In this document: positions 1 to 8,202 of the stretch, in pieces
Position numbering within the stretch: the stretch's first letter is position 1
Layout: each line of letters opens with the position of its first letter
NCBI GenBank assembly: GCA_964431735.1
Contig: CAYSLJ010000026.1
Location: forward strand, 1-52,067
Length of the DNA: 52,067 nt
Direction: 5' to 3'
From: CALARM01 sp964431735
GTDB lineage: Bacteria > Vulcanimicrobiota > SpSt-956 > JAKJGF01
The notes under the pieces: model-generated
What the model was told of the DNA's origin: nothing
The model's database searches: none
What the model saw: only the letters and a program-made list of their open reading frames with translations
Translations under genes and position numbers: made by a program

Positions 1-47
1 CGCGTGACGGGAGGATGCAATTTATTACATGCTCATGCTCAGGTCAG
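1..47. mobile_element. Right half of a family B inverted-repeat element
   Basis: The window opens inside a short repeat element. It has a CGTGACGGGAGGA centre followed by the terminal sequence ATGCTCAGGTCAG ending at 47 and a flanking TA at 48-49. The same end is seen at 20658 and 33946. The left half would lie outside the window. About 100 bp follow before the first gene, AT-rich, with no other structure that I can see. Confidence 0.6.
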
Positions 48-153
48 TAAAAAGTATATAAAAATTCTATTTATAAAAAAACACAATCTCTGAAGGATCT
101 TTAAGGCCAATTCAGAAGTATTTTATAATAGTTCTGCGAGAGGTGTTATATTT

Positions 154-1164
154 ATGAATGAAAGAGAACAGTGGCTGAGAGGCCCTAAAGCAAAACAGAG
201 TGCACAGACGGGATGGCGCGAGACAGAGGAAATGCTCAAAAAACAGAAACTTAAAACTTCTGCTCCGGATGATACGGGACACATTTCCATACCTCAGCCA
301 GTAAAACCTTTTATTCCCGATGAGGAATTCAGCTACCAGAAACCGGCAGGGTCAAAACTGTTCCTTCGTCCCATGAAAAAGGGAAACATTTCTCACAGCC
401 TCGACCTGGATATTGATATTATACCGCAAGATTATCAGGAAAAAGCAATCTTTCAGTCATTCCTCTCTAAAGTACCTTCCGAAGAAGAAGAAAGTTCTTT
501 TGAATATTATGAAACACCGGAAGAAGAGGAAGAAGAATTCATTGAACAGGAAGAACCTGTACAGGAAGAAACACCTCAAAAGGGAGCAAGATATTATCTG
601 GAAAAAATGGTATCTTATTCCCCGTCAGAGCATCTTACGGAACTCATGTTCAGAGAACTGGAAGCTCTGGGAGAGGTGCTCATAAGTGAATGTCAGGAAT
701 TCGGCATAGGGCTGCTTATATTCGAGAAATACAGGAACCTGACGGAAATAAAAATAAATGATGTCCATCCTTTCCCTCCGGGAACAAAGGTAAGAGACGG
801 GAGAGGGTGGGACGTGGTAAGAGGTGCCTATAATCCGCAGCACAGGATGATGTTTATGGCGGAAGAACTCATAACAGGCATACCGGGAGGTGTTACCATA
901 CATGAATTCGGCCATGCCTATGACCATGCATGGATGGCTACCAATGATATGCAGTTCCCCTTCTCCGTATTCCTGTGGAATCAATTCTATCACGAAGGTA
1001 TGTTTATCAGTGAATATGCTTCCACACAGCCGAAGGAATATTTTGCAGAATCCCTTGAAGCATATTTTAATCCGAAGAAAAAAGATATTTTGAAAAAATG
1101 TGATCCCAGGATGTACGGGTTTATAAAAAATATTATAGCAGGAGTCCATAAGAGAAAAAAATAA
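154..1164 (+). CDS. HExxH zinc metalloprotease, lethal-factor/PPEP-like (M34-type) domain
   Basis: The product is 336 residues. The C-terminal third carries HEFGH at 250-254, followed by AYDH. A SEYA segment (286-289) and PKEYFAESLEAYF follow, with Glu299 a plausible third zinc ligand. This arrangement (HExxH, then SEYA, then an FAES helix) resembles the anthrax lethal factor catalytic domain and clostridial Pro-Pro endopeptidases of clan MA; that is a family inference from motifs only. Residues 1-105 are polar and residues about 108-140 are very Glu-rich, probably disordered. No signal peptide or membrane segment is visible, so a cytoplasmic role or non-classical export is possible. The start is supported by GAGAGGTG at 138-145. 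The gene stands alone, before a repeat-rich gap. Confidence 0.75.
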   Translation: MNEREQWLRGPKAKQSAQTGWRETEEMLKKQKLKTSAPDDTGHISIPQPVKPFIPDEEFSYQKPAGSKLFLRPMKKGNISHSLDLDIDIIPQDYQEKAIFQSFLSKVPSEEEESSFEYYETPEEEEEEFIEQEEPVQEETPQKGARYYLEKMVSYSPSEHLTELMFRELEALGEVLISECQEFGIGLLIFEKYRNLTEIKINDVHPFPPGTKVRDGRGWDVVRGAYNPQHRMMFMAEELITGIPGGVTIHEFGHAYDHAWMATNDMQFPFSVFLWNQFYHEGMFISEYASTQPKEYFAESLEAYFNPKKKDILKKCDPRMYGFIKNIIAGVHKRKK

Positions 1165-1520
1165 CAGCCATTGACACTACTCACTACTCACTTCTCACTA
1201 CTCACTTCTCACTTCTATAAAACCATACATGGGCATTTCTCAAGGACATGCTTTTCTCTGAGTATCCTCTTAAAAACACCCTCTCCTTAATCCTCTCCCT
1301 CAAGGGAGAGGAAATAAGAGGCAAATCCTTTAAGCAGAAATACAATATTCCTTATCTTAATGCCATTGCGCGTTACGCGTCACGATTCCCATATAAATCC
1401 CGTCACGCGTCACGAATAAAATTTATTCTATTAAAAAAATAAAAGTCCTTCGTTATAGATTGTCTTTAACAGGATTTAATTATTCCGTATAGAAATATAT
1501 AACACAGGTTAATTCATTTA
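1165..1520. other. Intergenic region: heptad arrays and a small hairpin
   Basis: I see no convincing gene here. It holds a TCACTNN heptad array (1174-1216), a perfect CTCTCCCTCAAGGGAGAG palindrome (about 1293-1310) next to CCTCTCC repeats, and short GTTACGCGTCACG arrays (about 1368-1414). The remainder is AT-rich and leads into the family B element at 1521. The 64-codon open frame at 1248-1442 reads across the hairpin and the arrays and is not credible. Confidence 0.6.
1174..1216. repeat. Heptad array, TCACTNN units
   Basis: Successive units TCACTAC, TCACTAC, TCACTTC, TCACTAC, TCACTTC, TCACTTC repeat every 7 bases just after the metalloprotease gene. They are the complement of the GTGANNN unit found throughout the window. 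Confidence 0.8.
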
Positions 1521-1626
1521 CTGAACCGAGAATAAGCATATAATAAACGTGTTCCTCCCATCACGCGTTACGTGTCACACGTTACGGGTCATGAGAGCAT
1601 ATATGTATTATTTATGCTTACCTCAG
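1521..1626. mobile_element. Family B inverted-repeat element (complete copy)
   Basis: A 106-bp element begins CTGAACCGAGAATAAGC and ends GCTTACCTCAG. The ends are imperfect inverted copies of CTGAGGTGAGCATAA. The flanking bases are TA on both sides (1519-1520, 1627-1628), as expected for a 2-bp TA target duplication of the IS630/Tc1-mariner type. The centre carries heptad-type sequence (CATCACGCGTTACG). It encodes nothing. Its right boundary lies 12 bases before the kinase start, and the AAGAGG ribosome-binding sequence begins at the junction. Confidence 0.7.
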
Positions 1627-1638
1627 TAAGAGGTACAT

Positions 1639-3891
1639 ATGGAACCGGCAGGATATAAAGAACTAAAAGAAAAATACGACACTTATATACAAAATGCCCC
1701 CGATGGTATCTTTGTTGTAAACAGCAAAGGAAAATTCCTGGAAGTCAACAACGCTGCCTGCAATCTTACAGGATATTCATCTGAGGAACTGCTCGGGATG
1801 AATATAATGGAGCTTATCCCCCGTGAAGGCTTCAAGAAAGCACTGAGACATTTTGTAAGAGCCAGACGTAACTCAAGAACAAGCAGAGAATTATCATGTA
1901 AAAAAAAAGACTCGTCTATATGCTATTTACTGGTAGAAGGCGTAAAGGCAGGGACAGACAGATATATAGGATATTGCAAAGATATAACAAAAAGTAAAGA
2001 ACTTAAAGACGAATTGATAAGAACCAGGGAATTTCTTAATAATATTATCAATGCAGTGGCAGATCCTATTTTTGTAAAGGATGAGCAGCACAGATGGATT
2101 GTATTAAATGATTCTTTCTGCAAGTTCATGGGCTATAAAAAGGAAGAACTGATAGGGAAATCCGATCATGATTTCTTTCCTCCTGAAGAAGCAAAGGTTT
2201 TCTGGGAGAAAGACGAACTGGTTCTTTTATCGGGAGAAGAAAATGAAAATGAAGAATATTTTACAGACGCAGGACATATAACTCATACAATACTCACTAA
2301 AAAATCTGCCTTTACCAATAAAGACGGGAAAAAAGTGCTTGTAGGCACCATCAGGGATATTACGGAAAGAAAAAAAGCGGAAGAAGAGAGAATAAGACTT
2401 GCAAGGGCAATAGAACATGCTGCCGAATGTGTCATAATAACAGACAGCCATGGCTGTGTCCAGTATGTAAACCCTGCTTTTGAAGAGATTACCGGTTATA
2501 AAAAAGAAGAAATTCTTCAGAAAAGTATTTTTGTTATAGAAAATAAAAAACTGGATGATGTCTACTATGATGAAATATGGGAAACTATCAGCAAAGGACA
2601 TGTATGGACAGGGAATATTATAAATCAGAAGAAAGACAGAACACCATATGAGGTAGAAACATCCATATCTTCTATAGAAAATACATATGGTGCCGTTATA
2701 AATTATATATGTGTTGCAAGAGATGTAACAAATGAAAAAAGATTGGAGAGACATTTACGTCAATCTCAAAAACTGGAAGCAATAGGAACACTTGCCGGCG
2801 GTATAGCTCATGATTTCAACAATATCCTGGCAATCATGATGGGATATACGGAACTTGCCCTGAGAGATATTAAAGAATCATGTATTACAGCAAAAAAACT
2901 GGAGGGAGTATTGAAGGCAGGTGAAAGGGCAAGAGATCTGGTAAGACAGATTCTTGCCTTCAGCCGTCAGACGGAAAAAGAAAGGAAACCGGTAAGAATC
3001 AGCCCTATAATTAAAGAAACTCTGAATTTCCTCAGAGCTTCTCTGCCTTCTACCATTGAAATAAAGAAAAATATAGAAGTAAATTCCATGATACTTGGTG
3101 ACCCAACCCAGATCCATCAGATACTTATGAATCTATGCACAAATGCTTCTTATTCCATGAAAGACAGAGGAGGGATACTGGAAATTACTCTTAAAGAAAT
3201 TGAAATTGAAGAAGAAAATCTCTGTAATTATCCTGATTTAAGCCCCGGCACCTATGTTAACCTCATCGTAAGAGACACGGGATGCGGTATAGATGAAATG
3301 ACAATAGAAAGGATCTTCGAACCTTTTTTTACGACAAAAAAACCGGGAGAAGGAACAGGTATGGGACTTTCTGTGGTTCATGGCATTGTTAAAAGTTACG
3401 AAGGAACAATAACTGTAATCAGCGAAAAACATAAAGGAAGTATTTTTTCTGTAATACTCCCCAAACTGGCCAGTGGAACTATAGCAGAACCGTTAGTATT
3501 TAAACCGCTTCCCAGAGGGCATGGAAATATATTATTTGTTGATGATGAAGAAGAACTGGCAAGACTGGAGAAAGAAAATCTTGAAGAACTCGGATATAAT
3601 GTAACTGCCGTTACATGCAGTGTGGAAGCTCTGAACCTCTTCCGGGAAAATCCGGGACACTTTGATTTAATTATAACCGATCATACCATGCCTTTTATTA
3701 CAGGCCTGGAACTTATAGAAGAAATTAAAAAAACCATTCCTTCCATGCCTTTTATACTTACTACAGGCTTCGGAGATCTTATTTCAGATGAAAAAGCCGA
3801 TGAAATCGGTATAAAAAAACTCATTAAGAAACCATTCAAACTATACGAACTTGCAGAGGTAATAAGTAATATATTAAATCGTGACGCGTGA
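1639..3891 (+). CDS. PAS-PAS-PAS hybrid histidine kinase with C-terminal receiver
   Basis: A 750-residue soluble sensor kinase. It has three PAS domains (about 8-120, 130-250, 253-370) with typical TGY..EEL and ITE-RKKAEEE linkers. The HisKA H-box GGIAHDFNNIL has the phospho-acceptor His391. The HATPase domain has an N-box (NLCTNASYSM), a G1 box DTGCGI and an intact GEGTGMGL G2 box. A receiver domain follows, with acidic pair FVDDEEE, Asp681 in IITDHTMP and the KKPF lysine. No membrane segments are present, so it senses cytoplasmic signals; the ligand is unknown. The start ATG follows AAGAGG, which begins at the end of a family B element. The last residues (NRDA) and the stop are encoded by the GTGACGC array that follows. 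Confidence 0.92.
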   Translation: MEPAGYKELKEKYDTYIQNAPDGIFVVNSKGKFLEVNNAACNLTGYSSEELLGMNIMELIPREGFKKALRHFVRARRNSRTSRELSCKKKDSSICYLLVEGVKAGTDRYIGYCKDITKSKELKDELIRTREFLNNIINAVADPIFVKDEQHRWIVLNDSFCKFMGYKKEELIGKSDHDFFPPEEAKVFWEKDELVLLSGEENENEEYFTDAGHITHTILTKKSAFTNKDGKKVLVGTIRDITERKKAEEERIRLARAIEHAAECVIITDSHGCVQYVNPAFEEITGYKKEEILQKSIFVIENKKLDDVYYDEIWETISKGHVWTGNIINQKKDRTPYEVETSISSIENTYGAVINYICVARDVTNEKRLERHLRQSQKLEAIGTLAGGIAHDFNNILAIMMGYTELALRDIKESCITAKKLEGVLKAGERARDLVRQILAFSRQTEKERKPVRISPIIKETLNFLRASLPSTIEIKKNIEVNSMILGDPTQIHQILMNLCTNASYSMKDRGGILEITLKEIEIEEENLCNYPDLSPGTYVNLIVRDTGCGIDEMTIERIFEPFFTTKKPGEGTGMGLSVVHGIVKSYEGTITVISEKHKGSIFSVILPKLASGTIAEPLVFKPLPRGHGNILFVDDEEELARLEKENLEELGYNVTAVTCSVEALNLFRENPGHFDLIITDHTMPFITGLELIEEIKKTIPSMPFILTTGFGDLISDEKADEIGIKKLIKKPFKLYELAEVISNILNRDA

Positions 3892-3912
3892 CGCGTGACG
3901 CGTGACGGGTGG
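3881..3912. repeat. Heptad array GTGACGC x4 between kinase and PilZ gene
   Basis: Near-perfect GTGACGC units start inside the last codons of the kinase gene. They supply its TGA stop and run up to 8 bases before the PilZ start codon. Confidence 0.85.
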
Positions 3913-3919
3913 CGAGTCT

Positions 3920-4261
3920 ATGACGGAAGAACAGTATTCAGGAGAACAGAGAAGAAGATTTTACAGAATAAAATATCCTCTTATAGAAAGACCGGAAATT
4001 ATTTTAGACAACAGGTCATATCAGGTTATAGATATATCTGAAGGAGGAGTCAAGTTCTTCTCTCCTGTAAAAACATTTAATGTCAGAGAATATATAAATG
4101 GTTCCATAAAATTCCATGACGGAGAGGTTATACCGGTAGAAGGGCATGTATTGAGATTGCAGAATAAGAGAGTCATAATTCTTCTGGATAGAAAAATTCC
4201 TCTCCAGATAATATTAAAAGAACAGAGATTTCTGATAAAAAAATATGCAGGTTTCAGATAG
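3920..4261 (+). CDS. PilZ-domain protein (putative c-di-GMP receptor)
   Basis: The product is 113 residues and is essentially one PilZ domain. The N-terminal arginine cluster RRRFYRI fits the RxxxR c-di-GMP-binding motif. It is followed at the usual distance by DISEGGVKF, matching (D/N)xSxxG. In this family the two motifs clamp a c-di-GMP dimer. I chose the ATG at 3920; a GTG at 3902 in the same frame would add six residues read from the upstream heptad array and has no SD of its own. It lies 28 bases after the hybrid kinase and 9 bases before the next gene, so the three probably form an operon. An HD-GYP gene at 15374 would act on the same second messenger. Confidence 0.85.
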   Translation: MTEEQYSGEQRRRFYRIKYPLIERPEIILDNRSYQVIDISEGGVKFFSPVKTFNVREYINGSIKFHDGEVIPVEGHVLRLQNKRVIILLDRKIPLQIILKEQRFLIKKYAGFR

Positions 4262-4270
4262 AGGTGACTT

Positions 4271-5101
4271 ATGGCTAATATTACAAACAATGAACCTGTT
4301 CATTTTGATTTTGAATCAAACAGAGAATGGTTTTTTACTGCCTTTATAATTATCGGAGTGTTTATAATGTGTCTTGGATTTGGAGGCAAACATGGTAGCC
4401 CTCCGCCAAATCCAACCATAATCCTTGCAGGACTGTTTACAGGTATTATATCCGCCCTGACCAGATTTTCTATTGATGACTATATGACATTTGACCCTGA
4501 TACAGGTTATATCCTTCTGAGCAATCAATTCCTTTTTTTAAAAACAACAACCTTTCTGTGTCCTGTTAAAGATTTACTGGAGGTAAAACTGGAAACGTCA
4601 AGGAGAAGTAGCAAATCAGGCTCTTATACCGATTTTTTTATTCAGGTCAGGATACCCGGTTATGGCATAAGAAAAGATAAACAGATTGTATCAATGGGAG
4701 AAACACCGGGATATCAATTTGATAGTTCTGTGGCAACCCTGAGAAGTAAAGCATTGAGAATCGCATCAATGGCCGGATGTAAAATAACGTACAGCGAAAA
4801 AATTGCCCCGGAAAAAAGAAAACAGCCTGAAGCATTAAAAAAAGAAGAAAAAAAGAAAGAATTCCAGCCCTTTTCGCCACAATATTCTATAAATACGGTC
4901 AGGAAGGGAACCAGTAGGATAGAATTCAATAATTTCCTCAGAAAACCGGAAAAAAAACCACTCTCTCTTTCAGAAATAAAAAGCGATTTTATAGAAAGCG
5001 ATTTCACTGCCGATTATGGCAGCAAAACATGTAAAGAATGCGGAGAAAAGAGTCCGGCTAACTGTCAGTTCTGTAATAACTGCGGCGCCGTGCTATCGTG
5101 A
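4271..5101 (+). CDS. Membrane protein with C-terminal zinc ribbon
   Basis: The product is 276 residues. Two hydrophobic segments (about 22-38 and 49-63) form a hairpin near the N terminus. A cytoplasmic-looking beta-rich region follows (about 68-180), then a Lys/Glu-rich linker. The C-terminal zinc ribbon has two CxxC pairs, CKEC and CNNC, each followed by glycine. I cannot assign a function; the zinc ribbon could tether partners at the membrane. The start is well supported (GAGGTG at 4261-4266, overlapping the PilZ stop region), consistent with co-transcription with the kinase and PilZ genes. The TGA stop falls in the next GTGATGC array. Confidence 0.7.
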   Translation: MANITNNEPVHFDFESNREWFFTAFIIIGVFIMCLGFGGKHGSPPPNPTIILAGLFTGIISALTRFSIDDYMTFDPDTGYILLSNQFLFLKTTTFLCPVKDLLEVKLETSRRSSKSGSYTDFFIQVRIPGYGIRKDKQIVSMGETPGYQFDSSVATLRSKALRIASMAGCKITYSEKIAPEKRKQPEALKKEEKKKEFQPFSPQYSINTVRKGTSRIEFNNFLRKPEKKPLSLSEIKSDFIESDFTADYGSKTCKECGEKSPANCQFCNNCGAVLS

Positions 5102-5157
5102 TGCGTGATGCGTTGTTTCATGGGGTACCGGGCGAACACAGGGGTTCGCCCCTACTC
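5097..5157. repeat. Composite heptad element with GGGCGAAC palindrome
   Basis: GTGATGC units (from 5098) are followed by the palindrome GGGCGAAC (5130-5137) / GTTCGCCC (5144-5151) and then a short TCAC unit. The same palindrome recurs at 37376, 41784 and 49654, always between a GTGA arm and a TCAC arm. It lies between convergent genes and may help termination, but no U-tract is present. Confidence 0.7.
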
Positions 5158-5158
5158 A

Positions 5159-5512
5159 CTAATAAATCTTATCATCAACCATTTCGCCGGACGCTCCGGA
5201 GCTTTCCATCTCGCTTTCCAGCATCTGGTCAAAATCATCTCCCATGTCTTCACCCAGTTCTTTTCCCATTTTTTTCGCCCATTTCATTACCGATTTCGGA
5301 TCATTTTCATCAATACCCGATAACCTTGAAGGATCTGCAAGGGATTCAAGACGGGCTTCCTCCGATTTCGGCAAGGAAAACATAGATATTAATTTTTTTA
5401 AATGTTTACTTTTACATACAGGACAGGATTTATCAGCTTTAATGGTTCCCACTCCTTCAAGAAGAGAAAACCTTTTCCTGCAATCCTGACAGGAATATTC
5501 ATAAATAGGCAT
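5159..5512 (-). CDS. FmdB-family zinc-ribbon protein
   Basis: A 117-residue protein that starts MPIYEYSCQDC, the hallmark of the FmdB regulatory-protein family. Two CxxC pairs (Cys8/Cys11 and CPVC) build one zinc ribbon in the first 40 residues. The rest is acidic and polar (residues about 50-117), probably disordered. Members are widespread, and their molecular role is not settled. SD: GGAG about 9 bases upstream on the minus strand. It is convergent with the membrane/zinc-ribbon gene and separated from the transglycosylase gene by a heptad array. Confidence 0.85.
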   Translation of the reverse strand: MPIYEYSCQDCRKRFSLLEGVGTIKADKSCPVCKSKHLKKLISMFSLPKSEEARLESLADPSRLSGIDENDPKSVMKWAKKMGKELGEDMGDDFDQMLESEMESSGASGEMVDDKIY

Positions 5513-5534
5513 GTTAAATCAACTCCATTTATAG

Positions 5535-5648
5535 TGAGTGGTGAGTCGTGAAAAATGATGTATCAGTCACGTTTCATAGCTTCCACATCAATCACGCGTC
5601 ACGCGTTACGCGTCACGCTTCTAACGCGTCACGATTCTAACGTATCAC
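5535..5648. repeat. Composite heptad element (GTGA arm, then TCACGCG arm)
   Basis: GTGAGTG/GTGAGTC/GTGAAAA units at the left switch to TCACGCG, TTACGCG and TCACGCT units at the right, across the gap between two minus-strand genes. Confidence 0.75.
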
Positions 5649-5652
5649 ACTA

Positions 5653-6222
5653 CTACCTTACACCACACAGTTCCTTGTACAAATTATAAACTATTTCAAC
5701 ATAATGCTGTGTTTCGGCATAAGGAGGTACTCCGCCATAATCCTGAACTGCTCCCATGCCTGCGTTATATGCGGCAAGAGATAGTTTTATCTGTCTTTCA
5801 ACATCAAATCCGGAAAAATGTTCCAGATTATGTCTGAGTATTTGAACAGTACCTCTGATATTCTGCACAGGGTCATAGGAATTGTATACTCCAACTTCTC
5901 TGGCAGTACCGGGCATAAGTTGCCCCAGTCCCTGGGCGCCTGCACAGGAAGTGGCATGAATATCAAAGGCAGATTCACAGGCCACAACGGCAACAACAAA
6001 CCTTGGCTCTACGCCGTAATGACGGCAGTAATACAGTATGCTCAGAACTACCGCATCAAGCTCTTTATCGGAAAGGCCGGGATTATATTCCAGGATTTTT
6101 GCCTTGTAAGCACCGATGTATTGTTTTGTATAGGGATCGTTCATATTCGGTGTTGCCATAGCAGCAGAAAAACTGAAGACTGTTATGGATATTAACACAA
6201 TAAATGTTATAAAATATTTCAT
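5653..6222 (-). CDS. Exported lytic transglycosylase (SLT domain)
   Basis: The product is 189 residues. A clear signal peptide (MKYFITFIVLISITVFSFSA, cleavage probably after AMA at about 23) directs it to the periplasm or outside. The SLT goose-lysozyme-like fold is shown by catalytic Glu83 in VACESAFD, the motif GAQGLGQLMPGTA and the motif AAYNAGMGAV. These enzymes cleave the MurNAc-GlcNAc bond of peptidoglycan to give 1,6-anhydro ends. No extra peptidoglycan-binding domain is attached, so it is a minimal enzyme for wall remodelling. An AGGGGTAAG SD precedes the ATG. It is a single gene between heptad arrays. Confidence 0.9.
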   Translation of the reverse strand: MKYFITFIVLISITVFSFSAAMATPNMNDPYTKQYIGAYKAKILEYNPGLSDKELDAVVLSILYYCRHYGVEPRFVVAVVACESAFDIHATSCAGAQGLGQLMPGTAREVGVYNSYDPVQNIRGTVQILRHNLEHFSGFDVERQIKLSLAAYNAGMGAVQDYGGVPPYAETQHYVEIVYNLYKELCGVR

Positions 6223-6237
6223 TTTCTTACCCCTTTT

Positions 6238-6305
6238 TCAGTGAGCGGTGACCGGTGAACGCAGGTAACGGAGCAGCCGTTACGCGTTAAGCGTTACGCG
6301 TCACG
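6238..6305. repeat. Composite heptad element with GTAACGG/CCGTTAC hairpin
   Basis: GTGAGCG, GTGACCG and GTGAACG units lead into a GTAACGG-AGCAG-CCGTTAC hairpin (about 6266-6284) and TTACGCG/TCACG units. The right part overlaps the last codons of the TsaC-type gene. Confidence 0.7.
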
Positions 6306-6922
6306 ACTCTAAATATTTCTTCCGAAGGTATTTTTCCTTCTCTTAAAATTTTCACTTTCTCTCCCGTACAATCTACTATAGTAGAAGGTACGCCATAGGT
6401 AATCTCTCCTGCATCCAATATTACATCTACTTTATCTTCAAAAGCAGAAATAATTTCATCGATTGTAAAAAGGTTTTCTTCTCCGGACAGATTGGCACTT
6501 GTTACAGCAAGAGGTTCTTCCGTGTATTTTAAAAGATCCAGGGCAATTCTGTAATCGGGGATCCTGAAAGCTACAGAATCTTTACCACATGTTACCAGCG
6601 TGGAAATATTCTTATTTTTCAGGACAAGTGTAAGGGGGCCTGGCCAGTAATTTTCGGCAAGCAATCTGGCATAAGGGGGAACGTAACCTGAAAGTTCATA
6701 AATTTCCTTTATATTATGAACCATGACAGGCAGGGGTTTTAAAGGGGAACGTTCTTTAATTTTATAGATCCTTTTTATCACAGTCAAATCCCGGACCTTT
6801 CCTCCCAGACCGTACAGTGTTTCCGTAGGAAAAATAACCACTCCCCCGCTTTTTATTATATTCGCCACTTCTACAAGGGATTCCTTTATTGAGTCGTCAT
6901 TTTGTTCTATTTTTATTATCAT
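6287..6922 (-). CDS. tsaC: L-threonylcarbamoyladenylate synthase (Sua5/YciO/YrdC family)
   Basis: The 211-residue protein is a single YrdC domain. It has GGVVIFPTETLYGLGG at about 26-41, the basic IKERSPLKPLPVMV segment, the YWPGPLTLVLK segment, VAFRIPDY and PLAVTSANLSGE. In the family this domain makes threonylcarbamoyl-AMP from threonine, bicarbonate and ATP, the first step of t6A37 tRNA modification. The C-terminal Sua5 domain is absent, so TsaC rather than Sua5 length. The final residues VVTRNA and the stop are read from the heptad array, so they are not conserved sequence. No SD is evident before the ATG, which lies about 6 bases from an array. Confidence 0.88.
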   Translation of the reverse strand: MIIKIEQNDDSIKESLVEVANIIKSGGVVIFPTETLYGLGGKVRDLTVIKRIYKIKERSPLKPLPVMVHNIKEIYELSGYVPPYARLLAENYWPGPLTLVLKNKNISTLVTCGKDSVAFRIPDYRIALDLLKYTEEPLAVTSANLSGEENLFTIDEIISAFEDKVDVILDAGEITYGVPSTIVDCTGEKVKILREGKIPSEEIFRVVTRNA

Positions 6923-6925
6923 AAT

Positions 6926-7133
6926 ATGCGTAATGCGTGATGCGTAATAATCGTAACGCGTGACGCGTGGTTGGTGATGCGTAATACGTGATGGGCAATC
7001 TCACTTTTCACAACTCACTCTAATAGTAATGTATAATGTATTAAGCTTGACAGATGAAGTTTCTCTACGTGCCGGTTATTGTTTACTGGTCACCGGTCAC
7101 TGCTTGCTGCTCACTGAAGAGAATCTGCTCGGT
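6926..7133. repeat. Composite heptad element between TsaC and TPR genes
   Basis: GTAATGC, GTGATGC, GTAACGC and GTGACGC units on the left give way to TCACTTT and TCACAAC near 7010 and TCACCGG/TCACTGC/TCACTGA up to about 7120. The last block overlaps the end of the TPR gene. Confidence 0.7.
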
Positions 7134-8086
7134 CTTCTGACCTTTATATTCAATCTGGATTTAAGTGTCGCCATTTTCAGATCAGGTGCAAGGCCTGTAG
7201 CATATTTATAGGCTTCAAGAGCTTTTTTGAGGTTTCCTTTACCTCTGTAGGCTTCTCCTATGTAGCCATAAACAAGTGGATCGGAAGGATTTAACTCTAC
7301 TGATTTAATAAAAACATCTATTGCTTCTTCAAATTTTCCCGTATTACAGTAAAAACAGCCGAGATCATTGTAGGCGCTTACTGTATCAGGTTTTACTTCT
7401 ATAGCTTTTTTATAATTTTCCAGTGCCCTGTCATAATCACCTGTCACTTCATAAACTATGCCGAGATTATTATAGGCGAGGCCATTTTTCCCGTCTACCT
7501 CTATGGCTTTTTCAAATGACATAATGGCAGTTTCAAATTCTTCTCTTTCATAGAGTTCTATGCCAAGTTCAAGATAGGCATTGGAACACTCAGGCATAAT
7601 TTCCACTGCTCTCTGATAGGTTATTATGGCATTATAGAAGTCTTTCTTTTTTTTATAAGCAGAACCCAGGTTTTTATAGGAGTCGAAAAAATATGGAGCT
7701 ATTTCTATGGCTTTCTGAAATAATTCCACTGCCGTATTGAGATCTCCCCTGGCACAGTAAGTATTTCCGAGGCGATTATAGGCATCTACATAATCAGGAG
7801 CTATACATATGGATTTTTCATAAAAATTTATGGCATTTTCATAATCACCCTGTGCCCTGTAAGCATCACCTTTTTTAAGATATAAAGTAGGTTCGTCAGG
7901 AAGTTTTTCCAGAGCAAGATCATATGTCTCCAGAGCATGTTCATAATCGGAAGATTTAAGACATGCTTCTGCCAGATTTATCATGACTATCATATTGTCA
8001 GGGTCCTTTTTCAGAGTATCTTCATAGGACTCAATGGCTTTTCTGTAATTACCTCTTTTAAAAAAATAATCTCCTCTGGTAGACAT
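7097..8086 (-). CDS. TPR-repeat protein
   Basis: A 329-residue protein built almost wholly of tetratricopeptide repeats. About nine 34-residue units (W/L..A/G..Y...A...F/Y..A....P consensus) run from residue 1 to about 310, e.g. GDYENAINFYEKSICIAPD. No signal peptide or enzymatic domain is present, so a cytoplasmic protein-binding scaffold is likely; partners are unknown. The C-terminal tail (FSSVSSKQ) and stop are read from GTGANNN heptads. No SD is visible; the ATG lies a few bases from a TCACGCG array. Probably a paralogue of the TPR half of the neighbour at 8175. Confidence 0.85.
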   Translation of the reverse strand: MSTRGDYFFKRGNYRKAIESYEDTLKKDPDNMIVMINLAEACLKSSDYEHALETYDLALEKLPDEPTLYLKKGDAYRAQGDYENAINFYEKSICIAPDYVDAYNRLGNTYCARGDLNTAVELFQKAIEIAPYFFDSYKNLGSAYKKKKDFYNAIITYQRAVEIMPECSNAYLELGIELYEREEFETAIMSFEKAIEVDGKNGLAYNNLGIVYEVTGDYDRALENYKKAIEVKPDTVSAYNDLGCFYCNTGKFEEAIDVFIKSVELNPSDPLVYGYIGEAYRGKGNLKKALEAYKYATGLAPDLKMATLKSRLNIKVRRPSRFSSVSSKQ

Positions 8087-8089
8087 TAT

Positions 8090-8202
8090 AAGCGTGACGC
8101 GTGACGCGTGACGCGTGACGCGTGGTTACACCTCACCTCACAAAATTTGCTTTTCATTTTTCACGACTCACGACTCACCGGTCAACACTCACCTCACCGA
8201 AA
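8090..8202. repeat. Composite heptad element (GTGACGC x4, then TCAC arm)
   Basis: Four GTGACGC units (about 8095-8124) are followed by CACCTCAC, TCACGAC, TCACGAC, TCACCGG and TCACCTC units. The right arm encodes the last residues and stop of the HEAT-TPR gene on the minus strand. Confidence 0.8.

Noticed and set aside
1248..1442. 64-codon plus-strand frame between metalloprotease and kinase
   Set aside because: It is composed of a palindromic repeat and heptads; the peptide is low in plausibility.
5098..5489. Plus-strand frames opposite the FmdB-type gene
   Set aside because: They are antisense to a well-supported zinc-ribbon gene and begin in repeats.
7029..7211. 60-codon plus-strand frame
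   Set aside because: It reads through heptads and the antisense of the TPR gene's end; no SD.
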